Source: Mycolicibacterium sp. lyk4-40-TYG-92 (lineage in GTDB: Bacteria > Actinomycetota > Actinomycetes > Mycobacteriales > Mycobacteriaceae). Taken from it: a DNA stretch of 64,000 bases. The notes under the pieces are model-generated. The model saw nothing but the letters and a program-made list of their open reading frames with translations, did no database searches and was not told the origin of the DNA. The position numbers and the translations under genes are program-made. The stretch lies in NCBI RefSeq assembly GCF_030209435.1, contig NZ_JARVRX010000007.1, positions 295,560 through 359,559 on the forward strand, written 5' to 3'. Shown in pieces: positions 51,984-60,653 of this stretch (position 1 is its first letter; each line of letters starts with the position of its first letter).

Positions 51984-53501
51984 TCAGATGAAATCCTGCG
52001 CCACCGCGGCGACACGGTCGCGGTCGGCGTCGACCAGCCCGATCCGGGTCCGACGGTCCAGGATGTCATCGGCGGTGAGCGCTCCCTCGTGCGTGACCGC
52101 GTATTCGAATTCCGCCCGCGTGACGTCGATTCCGTCGGCCACCGGCTCGGCGGGACGGTCACAGGTGGCCGCGGCGAACACGTTAGGCGCCTCGGCGCCG
52201 TAGCGCGCCACCAACGACTCCGGCAGCGCCGCAACACGATCCACCGCCACCGGGTTCTCCGGAGCCCCGACCAGGGGCAGATTCCGGGTCCGGCACTCCC
52301 CCGCGCGGAGGCCGCGCAGCGACACCGCCCGGTTCAGCACGTCCTCGGCCATATACCGGTATTCGGTGAGTTTGCCGCCGATGACGCTGAGCACACCGTT
52401 GCCCGACTCGACGACGGCGTGATCGCGGGACACGTCGGCGGTGTTGCCCTCGCCGGTGTCGATCAGCGGCCGCAGCCCGGCATAGGCGCCCAGGACGTCG
52501 TCCGGCCCCAGGCTCGTCGCCAGCGCGGTGTTGACGGTGTCCAGCAGAAATTTGATCTCGGCCGGAGTCGGTTGCGGCACATCGGGAATGGGGCCGGGTG
52601 CGTCCTCGTCGGTGAGACCGAGGTACACGCGGCCGAGTTGTTCGGGCATCGCGAAGATGAACCGGCCCCGCTCACCGGGGATCGGAACCGTCAGGGCCGC
52701 AGTCGGATTGCCGAACGCCGCGGCGTCGAACACGAGGTGGGTACCGCGGCTGGGCCGCAGCTTGATCGCGCCGTCGATCTCGCCGGCCCACACGCCGGCG
52801 GCGTTGATCACCGCGCGCGCGGTCAGGTCGAAGGACTCGCCGGTGAGCTGGTCGGTCAGCCGCACCGACGTGCCCGTGGCACCGGAGGCCGCCACCCGGG
52901 TGAGGATGCGGGCCCCATGCTGGGCGGCGGTTCGCGCCACTGCGGTGACCAGGCGGGCGTCGTCGATCAGCTGGCCGTCGTAGGCGAGCAACGCGCCGTC
53001 GAGTCCGTTGCGACGGACCGCGGGCACCAGCTCCGCCGCTCGGGCCGCGTCGACACGACCCGAGCGCGGCAGGACCGCGGCCGAGGTGCCGGCGAGGCGG
53101 CGCAGGCCATCACCGGCGATGAATCCGGTGCGTACCAAAGCCCTTGAGGCCCGGTTCATCTCGGGAAGCAGCGGCACAAGTTGCGGCATGGCGTGCACGA
53201 GGTGCGGAGCGTTGCGGCTCATGAGGATGCCGCGCTCGATGGCGCTGCGCCGGGCGATCCCGACGTTGCCCGTTGCCAGGTAGCGCAGGCCGCCGTGGAC
53301 GAGTTTGGAACTCCACCGGCTGGTGCCGAACGCCAGGTCGTGTTTCTCGACGAGCACCGTCGACAGTCCGCGCGTCGCGGCGTCCAGCGCGATACCCACA
53401 CCGGTGATGCCACCGCCGATGACGACGACGTCGACGCTCTCCCCGTCGGCCAGAGCCGCCAGTTCAGAGGTGCGGCGGGCCGCATTGAGGGCACTGGTCA
53501 T
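51984..53501 (-). CDS. glpD: Glycerol-3-phosphate dehydrogenase GlpD
   Basis: FAD-dependent, membrane-associated respiratory enzyme of 505 residues, oxidising glycerol 3-phosphate to dihydroxyacetone phosphate with quinone. The FAD site is VVVIGGGITGVGIALDAATR (26-45), followed by LVEKHDLAFGTSRWSSKLVH and GGLRYLATGN, which contact FAD and substrate. The C-terminal GKLTEYRYMAEDVLNRAVS and the DUF4 helical cap follow. ATG 53501 overlaps the upstream TetR stop (ATGA). It is an orthologue by position of M. tuberculosis glpD1. Confidence 0.94.
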   Translation of the reverse strand: MTSALNAARRTSELAALADGESVDVVVIGGGITGVGIALDAATRGLSTVLVEKHDLAFGTSRWSSKLVHGGLRYLATGNVGIARRSAIERGILMSRNAPHLVHAMPQLVPLLPEMNRASRALVRTGFIAGDGLRRLAGTSAAVLPRSGRVDAARAAELVPAVRRNGLDGALLAYDGQLIDDARLVTAVARTAAQHGARILTRVAASGATGTSVRLTDQLTGESFDLTARAVINAAGVWAGEIDGAIKLRPSRGTHLVFDAAAFGNPTAALTVPIPGERGRFIFAMPEQLGRVYLGLTDEDAPGPIPDVPQPTPAEIKFLLDTVNTALATSLGPDDVLGAYAGLRPLIDTGEGNTADVSRDHAVVESGNGVLSVIGGKLTEYRYMAEDVLNRAVSLRGLRAGECRTRNLPLVGAPENPVAVDRVAALPESLVARYGAEAPNVFAAATCDRPAEPVADGIDVTRAEFEYAVTHEGALTADDILDRRTRIGLVDADRDRVAAVAQDFI

Positions 53502-54073
53502 GGCTTGAGGTATCCGTTCAGCGAGTGGGCAAGTTCGATGTCCAGCGCGGCGACGTCGAGGACGGGTGCGACCATCTGCGCCGACTGGATGGCCGATTGG
53601 ACGATCAGCAGACACATGGCGGCGAGCTGTTTGGGGTCGCCGGCGCGGACGCTGCCGTCGACCTGCGCCGTGTCCAGCGCGCCGGCCAGCACTTCGAGGA
53701 GGATCTGCTGGCTGGTACCCATCCGCTGGGAGATGTAGACCATCGCCAGGGCGGGTGCGCTGCTCAGCACCGACATGATGACCTCGTCGTCGCGGAGTCG
53801 CTCCGCCATGCCGACCATCCGTTTGACGATCGCCTCGCGGTCGGCGCCGGTGACGGCAACCTCATTGAGCGCGTTGGTGATTCGTGCTGTCAGCAGCGCC
53901 GCGAGGATCGCCTGCGTGTCCGGCCAGCGCCGGTACACCGTCGGCCGGCTGACCCCGGCCCGACGCGCAATCTCGGCCAGCGTCACGCGGTCCACGCCGA
54001 AGGCGATCACGCAGTCAGCCGCAGCGTCGATGATTCGGCCGTCGACCGATTCATCGTTACTGATTGACATCAT
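53498..54073 (-). CDS. TetR family transcriptional regulator (Rv2250c-type)
   Basis: A 191-residue TetR-type regulator. The helix-turn-helix is DGRIIDAAADCVIAFGVDRV, TLAEIARRAGVSRPTVYRRW, then PDTQAILAALL. It is coupled to glpD by a four-base overlap and divergent from the FAD-linked oxidase gene, with only 17 bases between start codons. It likely controls both. Two ATG codons (54073, 54070) are candidates; 54073 lies 7 bases after a TACAGT box, which suggests leaderless translation. Confidence 0.9.
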   Translation of the reverse strand: MMSISNDESVDGRIIDAAADCVIAFGVDRVTLAEIARRAGVSRPTVYRRWPDTQAILAALLTARITNALNEVAVTGADREAIVKRMVGMAERLRDDEVIMSVLSSAPALAMVYISQRMGTSQQILLEVLAGALDTAQVDGSVRAGDPKQLAAMCLLIVQSAIQSAQMVAPVLDVAALDIELAHSLNGYLKP

Positions 54074-54090
54074 GTGTAATACTGTAACGC
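54074..54090. promoter_or_regulatory. 17-bp divergent promoter with shared -10 element
   Basis: The whole intergenic sequence is GTGTAATACTGTAACGC. On the plus strand TACTGT (54080-54085) lies five bases before the ATG at 54091. On the minus strand TACAGT (54081-54086) lies seven bases before the ATG at 54073. Both fit TAnnnT -10 boxes and are the same near-palindrome read both ways. GTAAT-ACT-GTAAC may also be the TetR operator. Confidence 0.55.
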
Positions 54091-55704
54091 ATGACCGCAA
54101 CACGTGACCACCTCGAACCGCCGATGAAGTGGAACGCCTGGGGCGACCCCGCGGCAGCGAAGCCGCTGTCCGACGGCATCCGCGGCCTGCTGACCGCGGC
54201 GCTGGGTATCGACGCGGCCCCGGCGGAGGAGCTCGAAGCCGACCAGGTCACATTGCGCCCGTCCGCGCTGGCGGACGCCGACCGCGTCGCGCTCGCGGCG
54301 ATCGTCGGCGACGATTTCTGCCGCACGGGCGATCATGACCGCCTGCTGCGCGCCGGCGGCAAGTCGACGCTGGACCTGTTGCGCCGTAAGGACACCGGCG
54401 AGCAGGATGCACCGGACGCGATCCTGCTGCCCGGCTCCGAAGACGAGATCGCGCGAATCCTGCAGTACTGCACCGAACATCGCATCGCGGTCGTTCCGTT
54501 CGGCGGCGGCACCAGTGTGGTCGGCGGACTCGACCCGATCCGTACCGGCTTCAACGCCGTCGTGTCACTGGACCTGCGCCGCCTGGACCGGCTGGTCGCG
54601 CTCGACAAGGAGTCCGGCGAGGCCGAGCTCGAGGCCGGCGTCACCGGCCCGCAGGCCGAGGAACTCCTTGGTGCCGAGGGCTTTTCGCTCGGCCACTTCC
54701 CACAGAGCTTCGAATTCGCCACCATCGGCGGGTTCGCCGCCACGCGGTCGTCGGGCCAGAACTCGGCCGGCTACAACCGGTTCGACGACATGGTGCGCGG
54801 GCTGACCGTCGTCACCCCCGCAGGCGTCCTCGACCTCGGCCGCGCCCCGGCGTCGGCGGCCGGGCCCGACCTGCGTCAGCTGATCGTCGGGTCGGAGGGC
54901 ACGTTCGGCGTCATCACCCGGGTTCGGGTGCGCGTCCACCCGGTGCCCGAGACCACCCGCTACGAGGCCTGGTCTTTCCCCGACTTCGCCACCGGCGCAG
55001 CGGCTTTGCGTGCCGTCATCCAGACCGGCACCGGCCCGACAGTCATCCGGTTGTCCGATGAGGTCGAGACCGGCATCAACCTGGCGACCACGGAGAGCAT
55101 CGGCGAGCAGACCATCACCGGTGGCTGTCTGGCGATCACCCTGTTCGAGGGCTCGTCCGCGCACACCGAGAGCCGTCACGACGAAACCCGCGCGCTGCTG
55201 GCCGCGCAAGGCGGCACGTCGCTCGGCGAGGCGCCGGCCCGCGCCTGGCAGCACGGCCGGTTCGGCGCGCCCTACCTGCGCGACTCGCTGCTGACGGCCG
55301 GCGCGCTGTGCGAGACCCTGGAGACAGCGACGACGTGGTCCAACGTGCCGGCGCTGAAGGCCGCCGTCACCGAGGCGCTGACGACGTCGCTGCAGGAAAG
55401 CGGCACACCGGCGTTGGTGATGTGCCACATTTCGCACGTCTACCCCACCGGCGCCTCGCTGTACTTCACTGTCGTGGCCGGCCAGCGCGGCAACCCGATC
55501 GAGCAGTGGCGCGCGGCGAAAACCGCTGCGTCCGAGGCGATGGTGCGCTGCGGCGCCACCATCACCCACCACCACGCGGTCGGCGCCGACCACAAGCCGT
55601 GGATGACGGCTGAGGTCGGCGACCTGGGCGTCGAGGTGCTGCGCGCCGTCAAGAACGTCCTCGATCCCGGCGGAATCCTCAACCCTGGCAAGCTGATCCC
55701 GTGA
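54091..55704 (+). CDS. FAD-linked oxidase, alkyldihydroxyacetonephosphate synthase-like (Rv2251-type)
   Basis: A 537-residue flavoprotein of the VAO/PCMH family. The FAD-binding domain (about 110-290) has VVPFGGGTSVVGGLDPIRTG, SLGHFPQSFEFATIGGFAAT and RSSGQNSAGYNRFDDMVRGL; the C-terminal FAD-oxidase domain ends in HHHAVGADHKPWMTAEVGDL and LDPGGILNPGKLIP. The pattern is closest to alkyl-DHAP synthase, which swaps an acyl chain for an ether-linked alkyl chain, but lactate-type oxidases are related. The divergent TetR-glpD pair and the following lipid kinase suggest glycerolipid metabolism. The ATG is at the expected start of a leaderless mRNA. Confidence 0.88.
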   Translation: MTATRDHLEPPMKWNAWGDPAAAKPLSDGIRGLLTAALGIDAAPAEELEADQVTLRPSALADADRVALAAIVGDDFCRTGDHDRLLRAGGKSTLDLLRRKDTGEQDAPDAILLPGSEDEIARILQYCTEHRIAVVPFGGGTSVVGGLDPIRTGFNAVVSLDLRRLDRLVALDKESGEAELEAGVTGPQAEELLGAEGFSLGHFPQSFEFATIGGFAATRSSGQNSAGYNRFDDMVRGLTVVTPAGVLDLGRAPASAAGPDLRQLIVGSEGTFGVITRVRVRVHPVPETTRYEAWSFPDFATGAAALRAVIQTGTGPTVIRLSDEVETGINLATTESIGEQTITGGCLAITLFEGSSAHTESRHDETRALLAAQGGTSLGEAPARAWQHGRFGAPYLRDSLLTAGALCETLETATTWSNVPALKAAVTEALTTSLQESGTPALVMCHISHVYPTGASLYFTVVAGQRGNPIEQWRAAKTAASEAMVRCGATITHHHAVGADHKPWMTAEVGDLGVEVLRAVKNVLDPGGILNPGKLIP

Positions 55705-56603
55705 CAGGCACGCTGCAGCGAGTCACCCTGCTGACCAACCCTGCCTCGGGCCAGGGACGGGGCTCCGCGGCGGCGCAGCGCGCCGTCGTGCGGCTGCAAC
55801 GCCGCGGCGTCGACGTGGTCGAGCTGATCGGATCCGACGCCGCGCATGCCCGACAACTGCTCGACGAGGCACTCGACCACGGCACCGACGCCGTGGTGGT
55901 GGCCGGCGGCGACGGCATCATTTCCCTTGCGCTGCAAGCACTTGCACAGGGCGATGTGCCACTCGGCATCATCCCCGCCGGCACCGGCAACGACCACGCC
56001 CGCGAGTTCGGGATTCCGCGGGACGACCCGGAAGCCGCCGCGGACATCATCGCGACGGGCCGCACCCGGACCATCGACCTGGGCCGGATCGACGGCGCCG
56101 ACGGCACCGTGCGCTGGTTCGGCACGGTGATGTCGGCGGGATTCGACTCGCTGGTCACCGATCGCGCCAACCGGATGACGTGGCCGCGGGGCCGGATGCG
56201 GTACAACGCGGCGATGCTGGTCGAACTGTCGCAGTTGCGGCTGCACACGTCGCGGGTCAGTTTCGACGGCGGCCCGGAGCAGGAAATACCGGTGACACTG
56301 GCGACCTTCGGCAACGGCAAGAGCTATGGCGGCGGCATGCTGATCTGCCCTGGCGCGGACCTCAACGACGGCCTGTTGGATGTCACGATGGCGGCCTCGG
56401 ACTCGCGATTCAAGTTGATCCGCTTGTTCCCCACGGTCTTCAAGGGCACGCATGTCCACCTCGACGAGGTGACCACGCGGCGGGCCCGCACCGTCACCAT
56501 CGATGTGCCCGGGATAAACGCCTACGCCGACGGTGAATTCGTGTGCCCGTTGCCGGTGACGGTGTCCGCGGTCCCGAATGCGTTGCGGGTCCTGGTTCCG
56601 TAG
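55701..56603 (+). CDS. Diacylglycerol/lipid kinase (DagK catalytic domain, Rv2252-type)
   Basis: A 300-residue cytosolic or peripheral lipid kinase. The catalytic domain holds LLTNPASGQGRGSAAAQRAV, VVVAGGDGIISLALQALAQG (GGDG 69-72) and GIIPAGTGNDHAREFGIP, the nucleotide-binding motifs of the DagK/YegS family. The C-terminal beta-rich domain has GNGKSYGGGMLICPGADLND and NAYADGEFVCPLPVTVSA. The M. tuberculosis homologue has been reported to phosphorylate diacylglycerol in phosphatidylinositol mannoside metabolism. GTG start overlaps the oxidase stop by four bases. Confidence 0.92.
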   Translation: MTGTLQRVTLLTNPASGQGRGSAAAQRAVVRLQRRGVDVVELIGSDAAHARQLLDEALDHGTDAVVVAGGDGIISLALQALAQGDVPLGIIPAGTGNDHAREFGIPRDDPEAAADIIATGRTRTIDLGRIDGADGTVRWFGTVMSAGFDSLVTDRANRMTWPRGRMRYNAAMLVELSQLRLHTSRVSFDGGPEQEIPVTLATFGNGKSYGGGMLICPGADLNDGLLDVTMAASDSRFKLIRLFPTVFKGTHVHLDEVTTRRARTVTIDVPGINAYADGEFVCPLPVTVSAVPNALRVLVP

Positions 56604-56611
56604 CCCGGCAT

Positions 56612-57250
56612 TCAGTCCTGCGTAGCCGCAAGCAGCGCAAGCAGATTCATCAACCGGGTGATGGCGCCGGTGACCGGCCGTGCCGACAGTGTCGGATCGA
56701 CGGCACGCTGAATCCCGAGCCCGATGCCGGCGCTGAGAAAAAGGTTGCCGATGTCGTCGAAGCTGTCGATCACCCCGGCGGCGACCAACTGCTCTTCACC
56801 GAGCCCCAAATCGACCGCGAGCGAACGCAATACCTCGACGACCATCTGGGCACCTTCGTTGCGCAGATCGGTGATCATCTGCCCCAGCTCGGGGTCATTG
56901 CGCGACAACACCACGAATTCGAGTTCGAGCATCGTCCAGCCCACGTCGCCGGCGGTGCGTTCCAGCCAGGCATTCACCGCCTCGACCCGGCTCGGGACGT
57001 CGGCATCCGACATCGCCAGCTCGGACATCTCGGAGAACTTGTCGCGGTGGATGGCCTCCAGCACTTCCCGGCACAGAACCGGCTTACTGCCGAAGTTCGA
57101 ATACACCGCACCCTTGCTGTAGCCGGCGTCGTCGGCGATGTCCTCGAGGCTGGTGGACGCATATCCGTGCGCGAGGAACCGCGCCTTCGCCGCGTCGAGT
57201 AGTTCGGCGCGCGTCTGCTCCTGACGCTGCGCCCTGGTCAATCGCGGCAT
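56612..57250 (-). CDS. TetR family transcriptional regulator
   Basis: A 212-residue TetR regulator with helix-turn-helix RAELLDAAKARFLAHGYAST, SLEDIADDAGYSKGAVYSNF and GSKPVLCREVLEAI. The C-terminal domain resembles the BetI/AefR type. It is divergent from an SDR-patatin-monooxygenase operon. The ATG at 57250 lies six bases after TAACAT (57257-57262), suggesting a leaderless mRNA. A 25-base dyad at 57302-57326 is the likely operator. Confidence 0.9.
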   Translation of the reverse strand: MPRLTRAQRQEQTRAELLDAAKARFLAHGYASTSLEDIADDAGYSKGAVYSNFGSKPVLCREVLEAIHRDKFSEMSELAMSDADVPSRVEAVNAWLERTAGDVGWTMLELEFVVLSRNDPELGQMITDLRNEGAQMVVEVLRSLAVDLGLGEEQLVAAGVIDSFDDIGNLFLSAGIGLGIQRAVDPTLSARPVTGAITRLMNLLALLAATQD

Positions 57251-57301
57251 GCGTCGATGTTAGTGGTTTGCGATACCGGGAGTACTAGCTTTACTCAGAG
57301 G

Positions 57302-57326
57302 ATTCGGATACCGTGGGTATTCGAAT
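57302..57326. promoter_or_regulatory. 25-bp imperfect palindrome, candidate TetR operator
   Basis: ATTCGGATACC (57302-57312), spacer GTG, GGTATTCGAAT (57316-57326); the arms match at 10 of 11 positions. It sits between the divergent TetR and SDR genes, 40 bases before the SDR start, the usual place for a TetR operator controlling both. Confidence 0.65.
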
Positions 57327-57365
57327 GAGCCGGCGAGGCTTCTACCAGCAGATACGAGGCTATCG

Positions 57366-58250
57366 ATGCAGCTAGCGCGACGCACACAAGCGCTCGACGG
57401 CGCAACCGTCGTCATCACCGGAGGTGCCCGGGGCATCGGCGCCAAGACCGCCGAACTCTTCTCGCAGCACGGCGCCGCGGTGTGGATCGGCGACGTCGAC
57501 GCCGACATCGCCGAGCAGACTGCTCGCAGAATTCCCGGCTGTCGCAGCGCACGCCTCGACGTCACCCGGCGCGAGTCCTGGGACCAATTCGTCGGCCAGG
57601 TGGTCACGGCATCCGGCCATATCGATGTCCTCATCAACAACGCCGGCGTGATGCCCCTGGGCGCATTCGAGTCCGAAGCCGAGGCCACGACCGACCTGAT
57701 CCTCGACGTGAATGTCCGCGGCGTCCTGAACGGCATGCGGGCAGTGATCCCGTCGATGGTCGCGCGCGGCCGCGGCCACGTCGTGAACGTCGCGTCGATG
57801 GCGGGCATGATCCCCGTGCCCGGCATGGTCACCTACAACGCCAGCAAGTTCGCCGCGGTCGGAGCGTCACTGGCGGCACGGACCGAATACGCCGGAACCG
57901 GTGTCACCGTATCGGCGGTGCTGCCGTCAGCGGTCCGCACCGAACTGTCCTCGGGCGTCCAACTCGGCGGCGGCATGCCGACAGTCGACCCCGTAGACGT
58001 CGCACAGGCCATCCTGAAGACGTTGCGCACCAAGGCCGCCCGCACCTCGGTGCCGGAATGGGTGGCCCCCGGTTGGGCACTGGTCGATGCGCTGGTCCCG
58101 GAGTTCGTGCAACGTGCGGCACGCTCGCTCATCGATGACCGCCGGGCACTGACCGCCCTGGACCCGGTCGGCCGGTCGGATTACCTGAACCGGATCGAGC
58201 GGCAGTCGAACGAGCATGCTGCCGAATCGGATTCAGAGGCGCAGGCGTGA
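57366..58250 (+). CDS. SDR family oxidoreductase
   Basis: A 294-residue classical SDR: VVITGGARGIGAKTAELFSQ for NAD(P), then WIGDVDAD, INNAGVMPLGAFESE, VVNVASMAGMIPVPG and TYNASKFAAVGASLAART with Tyr-x3-Lys. The extended C-terminus (WALVDALVPEFVQRAARSLI) is helical and hydrophobic, as in membrane-associated SDRs acting on lipids. It is first in an operon with a patatin-like hydrolase (GTGA overlap) and a Baeyer-Villiger monooxygenase; together they suggest ketone formation, oxygen insertion and ester hydrolysis. Confidence 0.9.
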   Translation: MQLARRTQALDGATVVITGGARGIGAKTAELFSQHGAAVWIGDVDADIAEQTARRIPGCRSARLDVTRRESWDQFVGQVVTASGHIDVLINNAGVMPLGAFESEAEATTDLILDVNVRGVLNGMRAVIPSMVARGRGHVVNVASMAGMIPVPGMVTYNASKFAAVGASLAARTEYAGTGVTVSAVLPSAVRTELSSGVQLGGGMPTVDPVDVAQAILKTLRTKAARTSVPEWVAPGWALVDALVPEFVQRAARSLIDDRRALTALDPVGRSDYLNRIERQSNEHAAESDSEAQA

Positions 58251-59161
58251 AGCGTGCACTGGCCATCGGCTGCGGCGGGACCATCGGCGGCGCGTGGATC
58301 GTCGCGGCGCTGCACGCCTTGCAGGAACAGACGGGGTGGGACCCGCGGGAAGCCTCGGTGCTCCAGGGCACCTCGGCGGGCGCCGAGATCGTCACCATGC
58401 TCGGGGGCGGCGCGTCCGTCGACGACCTGGTGGCAATGCACCGCGGCACCAGCACCGACGAACGTCTGCGTCAGCACATCGAAGCGACGCCGCCGAGCCT
58501 GCCACCCCTGCCGGCACCCCGTCTGCTGAACCCGGCTCTCCTGCGCAGCCAGAACGGCCTGGCCGCGGTCACCGGCATCGCACCGACGGGGCGCGCCGAT
58601 GCAACATGGCTGCAGCGCTTGGCATCCGGATTCGCCAACAAGTCGGGTTGGCTGGACCATCCGGGGGCCCGCATGGTGGCATTCGACTACCAGCACGGCG
58701 AGCGGGTGGCGTTCGGCGCGCCCGGTGCACCGAAAGCCACTGCAGACGAAGCACTCCGGGCGTCGTGGGGTGTCCCGGGCTGGATGCCGCCGGTCAGCAT
58801 CGGGGGCCGCAAGTTCGTCGACGGCGGCGCCGCGTCCACTGCGTCGGTCGACCTCATCAGCCATGACGATGCCGACCTGATCTACGTCATCACCCCAATG
58901 GCCTCCGAAAGCGGTGTTCGCGCACCTGGATTGGGCGGCATCCTCGAAGACCGGCTGCTCCGCCGTCCGATGTCCGCGGTGCTGGATGCCGAGATCGCCA
59001 CCGCGCGCGCCCGCGGCATCGAGGTCGTCGTGATCCGGCCGGACGCCGACGATCTGGCCGGCCTCGGCGCCAACTTCATGCTGCGCAGCAAGCGGCGCGC
59101 GGCGTTCGAATCCGCCATGACCACCGCACCGAACACGGTGCGTCGAGCTTGGGAGTCCTGA
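58247..59161 (+). CDS. Patatin-like phospholipase family protein
   Basis: A 304-residue lipid acyl hydrolase with a Ser-Asp dyad. The oxyanion loop is IGCGGTIGGAWIVAALHALQ, nucleophile Ser43 lies in VLQGTSAGAEIVTM (GxSxG), and Asp192 in RKFVDGGAASTASVDL (DGG). The N-terminus lacks a signal peptide, so it acts inside the cell. It follows the SDR with a four-base overlap and runs into the monooxygenase gene (TGATG). It may hydrolyse the ester or lactone formed by the Baeyer-Villiger enzyme, or a storage or membrane lipid. Confidence 0.9.
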   Translation: MKRALAIGCGGTIGGAWIVAALHALQEQTGWDPREASVLQGTSAGAEIVTMLGGGASVDDLVAMHRGTSTDERLRQHIEATPPSLPPLPAPRLLNPALLRSQNGLAAVTGIAPTGRADATWLQRLASGFANKSGWLDHPGARMVAFDYQHGERVAFGAPGAPKATADEALRASWGVPGWMPPVSIGGRKFVDGGAASTASVDLISHDDADLIYVITPMASESGVRAPGLGGILEDRLLRRPMSAVLDAEIATARARGIEVVVIRPDADDLAGLGANFMLRSKRRAAFESAMTTAPNTVRRAWES

Positions 59162-60618
59162 TGAGCAAACGTGATCCGCGCATCGTCATCATCGGCGCCG
59201 GCGTCGCCGGGATCGCCTCCGCGTACACCTTCCAGCAGGCCGGGTTCACCAACTTCACCATCCTGGAGAAGGGTTCGGACGTCGGTGGGGTCTGGCACTG
59301 GAACCGCTACCCCGGGCTGACGTGTGATGTGCCGTCGCACATCTACCAGTTCGCCTTCGCCCCCAAGCCCGACTGGAGCCACATCTGGGCGGGCGGCCAG
59401 GAGATTCAGAAGTATCACCGCGACGTCGTCGAGCGGTTCGGCCTCGACAACCATCTGCGGCTCAACACCGAAGTCACGGCACTGCACTACGACCAGGACG
59501 AACACACCTGGACCGTAACGACCGAGAATGACACGCTGACAGCCGATTTCGTCATCTGCGCCACCGGCGTGCTGCACCACCCCTTCACGCCAGACATCCC
59601 CGGCATGGACTCTTTCGAGGGCACCGTCGTCCATACCGCCCGATGGGATGCCGAACTGGAGACCGCGGGCAGGCGCATCGCCGTGATCGGCACCGGATCG
59701 ACCGGCGTGCAGGTGGTTTCGGCGCTGCAGCCCGAAGCCGGCAAGCTGCTGCACTTCGCCCGGTCCCCGCAGTGGATGCTGTGGGCACCGATGAAACTGC
59801 CGCAGCTGGGTGCCGTCACCGCCCTGCTGCGGGCCGTGCCGCAGCTGTATCAGGCTGTCGCCGAACGTATTCCGCTGTGGGGCTCGAGCGTTCTCGTCGA
59901 CATCGTGACGAAGCCGACGTGGCGGCGCAAGTTGGTGCAGCAGTACGCCCGGCTGAGCCTGCGCGCCCAGGTCCGCGATCCGAAGCTACGCGCCGAACTC
60001 ACCCCCGACTACCAGCCGCTGTGCAAACGGCAGGTGCTGTCGGGTACCTACTACCAGGCGATCACCGCCCCCAACGCCCAACTGGTCACCGATCGCATCG
60101 CCGAGTTCACGCCGACCGGCATCCGCACCACCGCGGGCGAGCACCACCGGATCGATATCGCGGTACTGGCCACAGGTTTTCAGGCGCACAACTACATGCG
60201 CCCGATGCAGGTGGTGGGCCGCGATGGCCTCACCCTGGACGACGCCTGGGTCAAGGGCCCACGCGCCTACCGGATGACCGCGATTCCCGGCTTCCCGAAC
60301 TTGTTCACCGCGCTCGGCCCGAACTCGCCGACGGGGTCCATCTCGCTGCAGTACACCGCGGAACTGACCGCGCGGTACATCGTGAAGTGGATCGAGCGGT
60401 TCGAGCGCGGCGAGATCAACGAAGTCGAGGTGACCGAGGAGGCCACCGACGAGTTCAACGCCGCCGCGATCGAAGCCATGGAACCGACGGTGTGGAACAC
60501 CGGTTGCAATTCCTGGTACTTCAGCGAGGGCGGCACCATCGATCTGTGGCCGTTCGACGTCGGCACCATCACCCGCATGCTGAGCGAACCGGAGCCGGAG
60601 CACTACCGGGTCAGTTGA
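59161..60618 (+). CDS. FAD-dependent Baeyer-Villiger-type monooxygenase
   Basis: A 485-residue flavin monooxygenase. The FAD site is VIIGAGVAGIASAYTFQQAG (9-28), and VGGVWHWNRYPGLTCDVPSH follows. The Baeyer-Villiger fingerprint FxGxxxHxxxW is present as FEGTVVHTARW (152-162), and the NADPH site is AVIGTGSTGVQVVSAL. ATG at 59161 overlaps the patatin stop; another ATG at 59149 lies inside that gene. It converts a ketone to an ester or lactone, or oxidises a heteroatom. Last gene of the TetR-controlled operon. Confidence 0.92.
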   Translation: MSKRDPRIVIIGAGVAGIASAYTFQQAGFTNFTILEKGSDVGGVWHWNRYPGLTCDVPSHIYQFAFAPKPDWSHIWAGGQEIQKYHRDVVERFGLDNHLRLNTEVTALHYDQDEHTWTVTTENDTLTADFVICATGVLHHPFTPDIPGMDSFEGTVVHTARWDAELETAGRRIAVIGTGSTGVQVVSALQPEAGKLLHFARSPQWMLWAPMKLPQLGAVTALLRAVPQLYQAVAERIPLWGSSVLVDIVTKPTWRRKLVQQYARLSLRAQVRDPKLRAELTPDYQPLCKRQVLSGTYYQAITAPNAQLVTDRIAEFTPTGIRTTAGEHHRIDIAVLATGFQAHNYMRPMQVVGRDGLTLDDAWVKGPRAYRMTAIPGFPNLFTALGPNSPTGSISLQYTAELTARYIVKWIERFERGEINEVEVTEEATDEFNAAAIEAMEPTVWNTGCNSWYFSEGGTIDLWPFDVGTITRMLSEPEPEHYRVS

Positions 60619-60653
60619 CCAAACAAGCTCATGTTCGACGAATCGGCGGAGTT

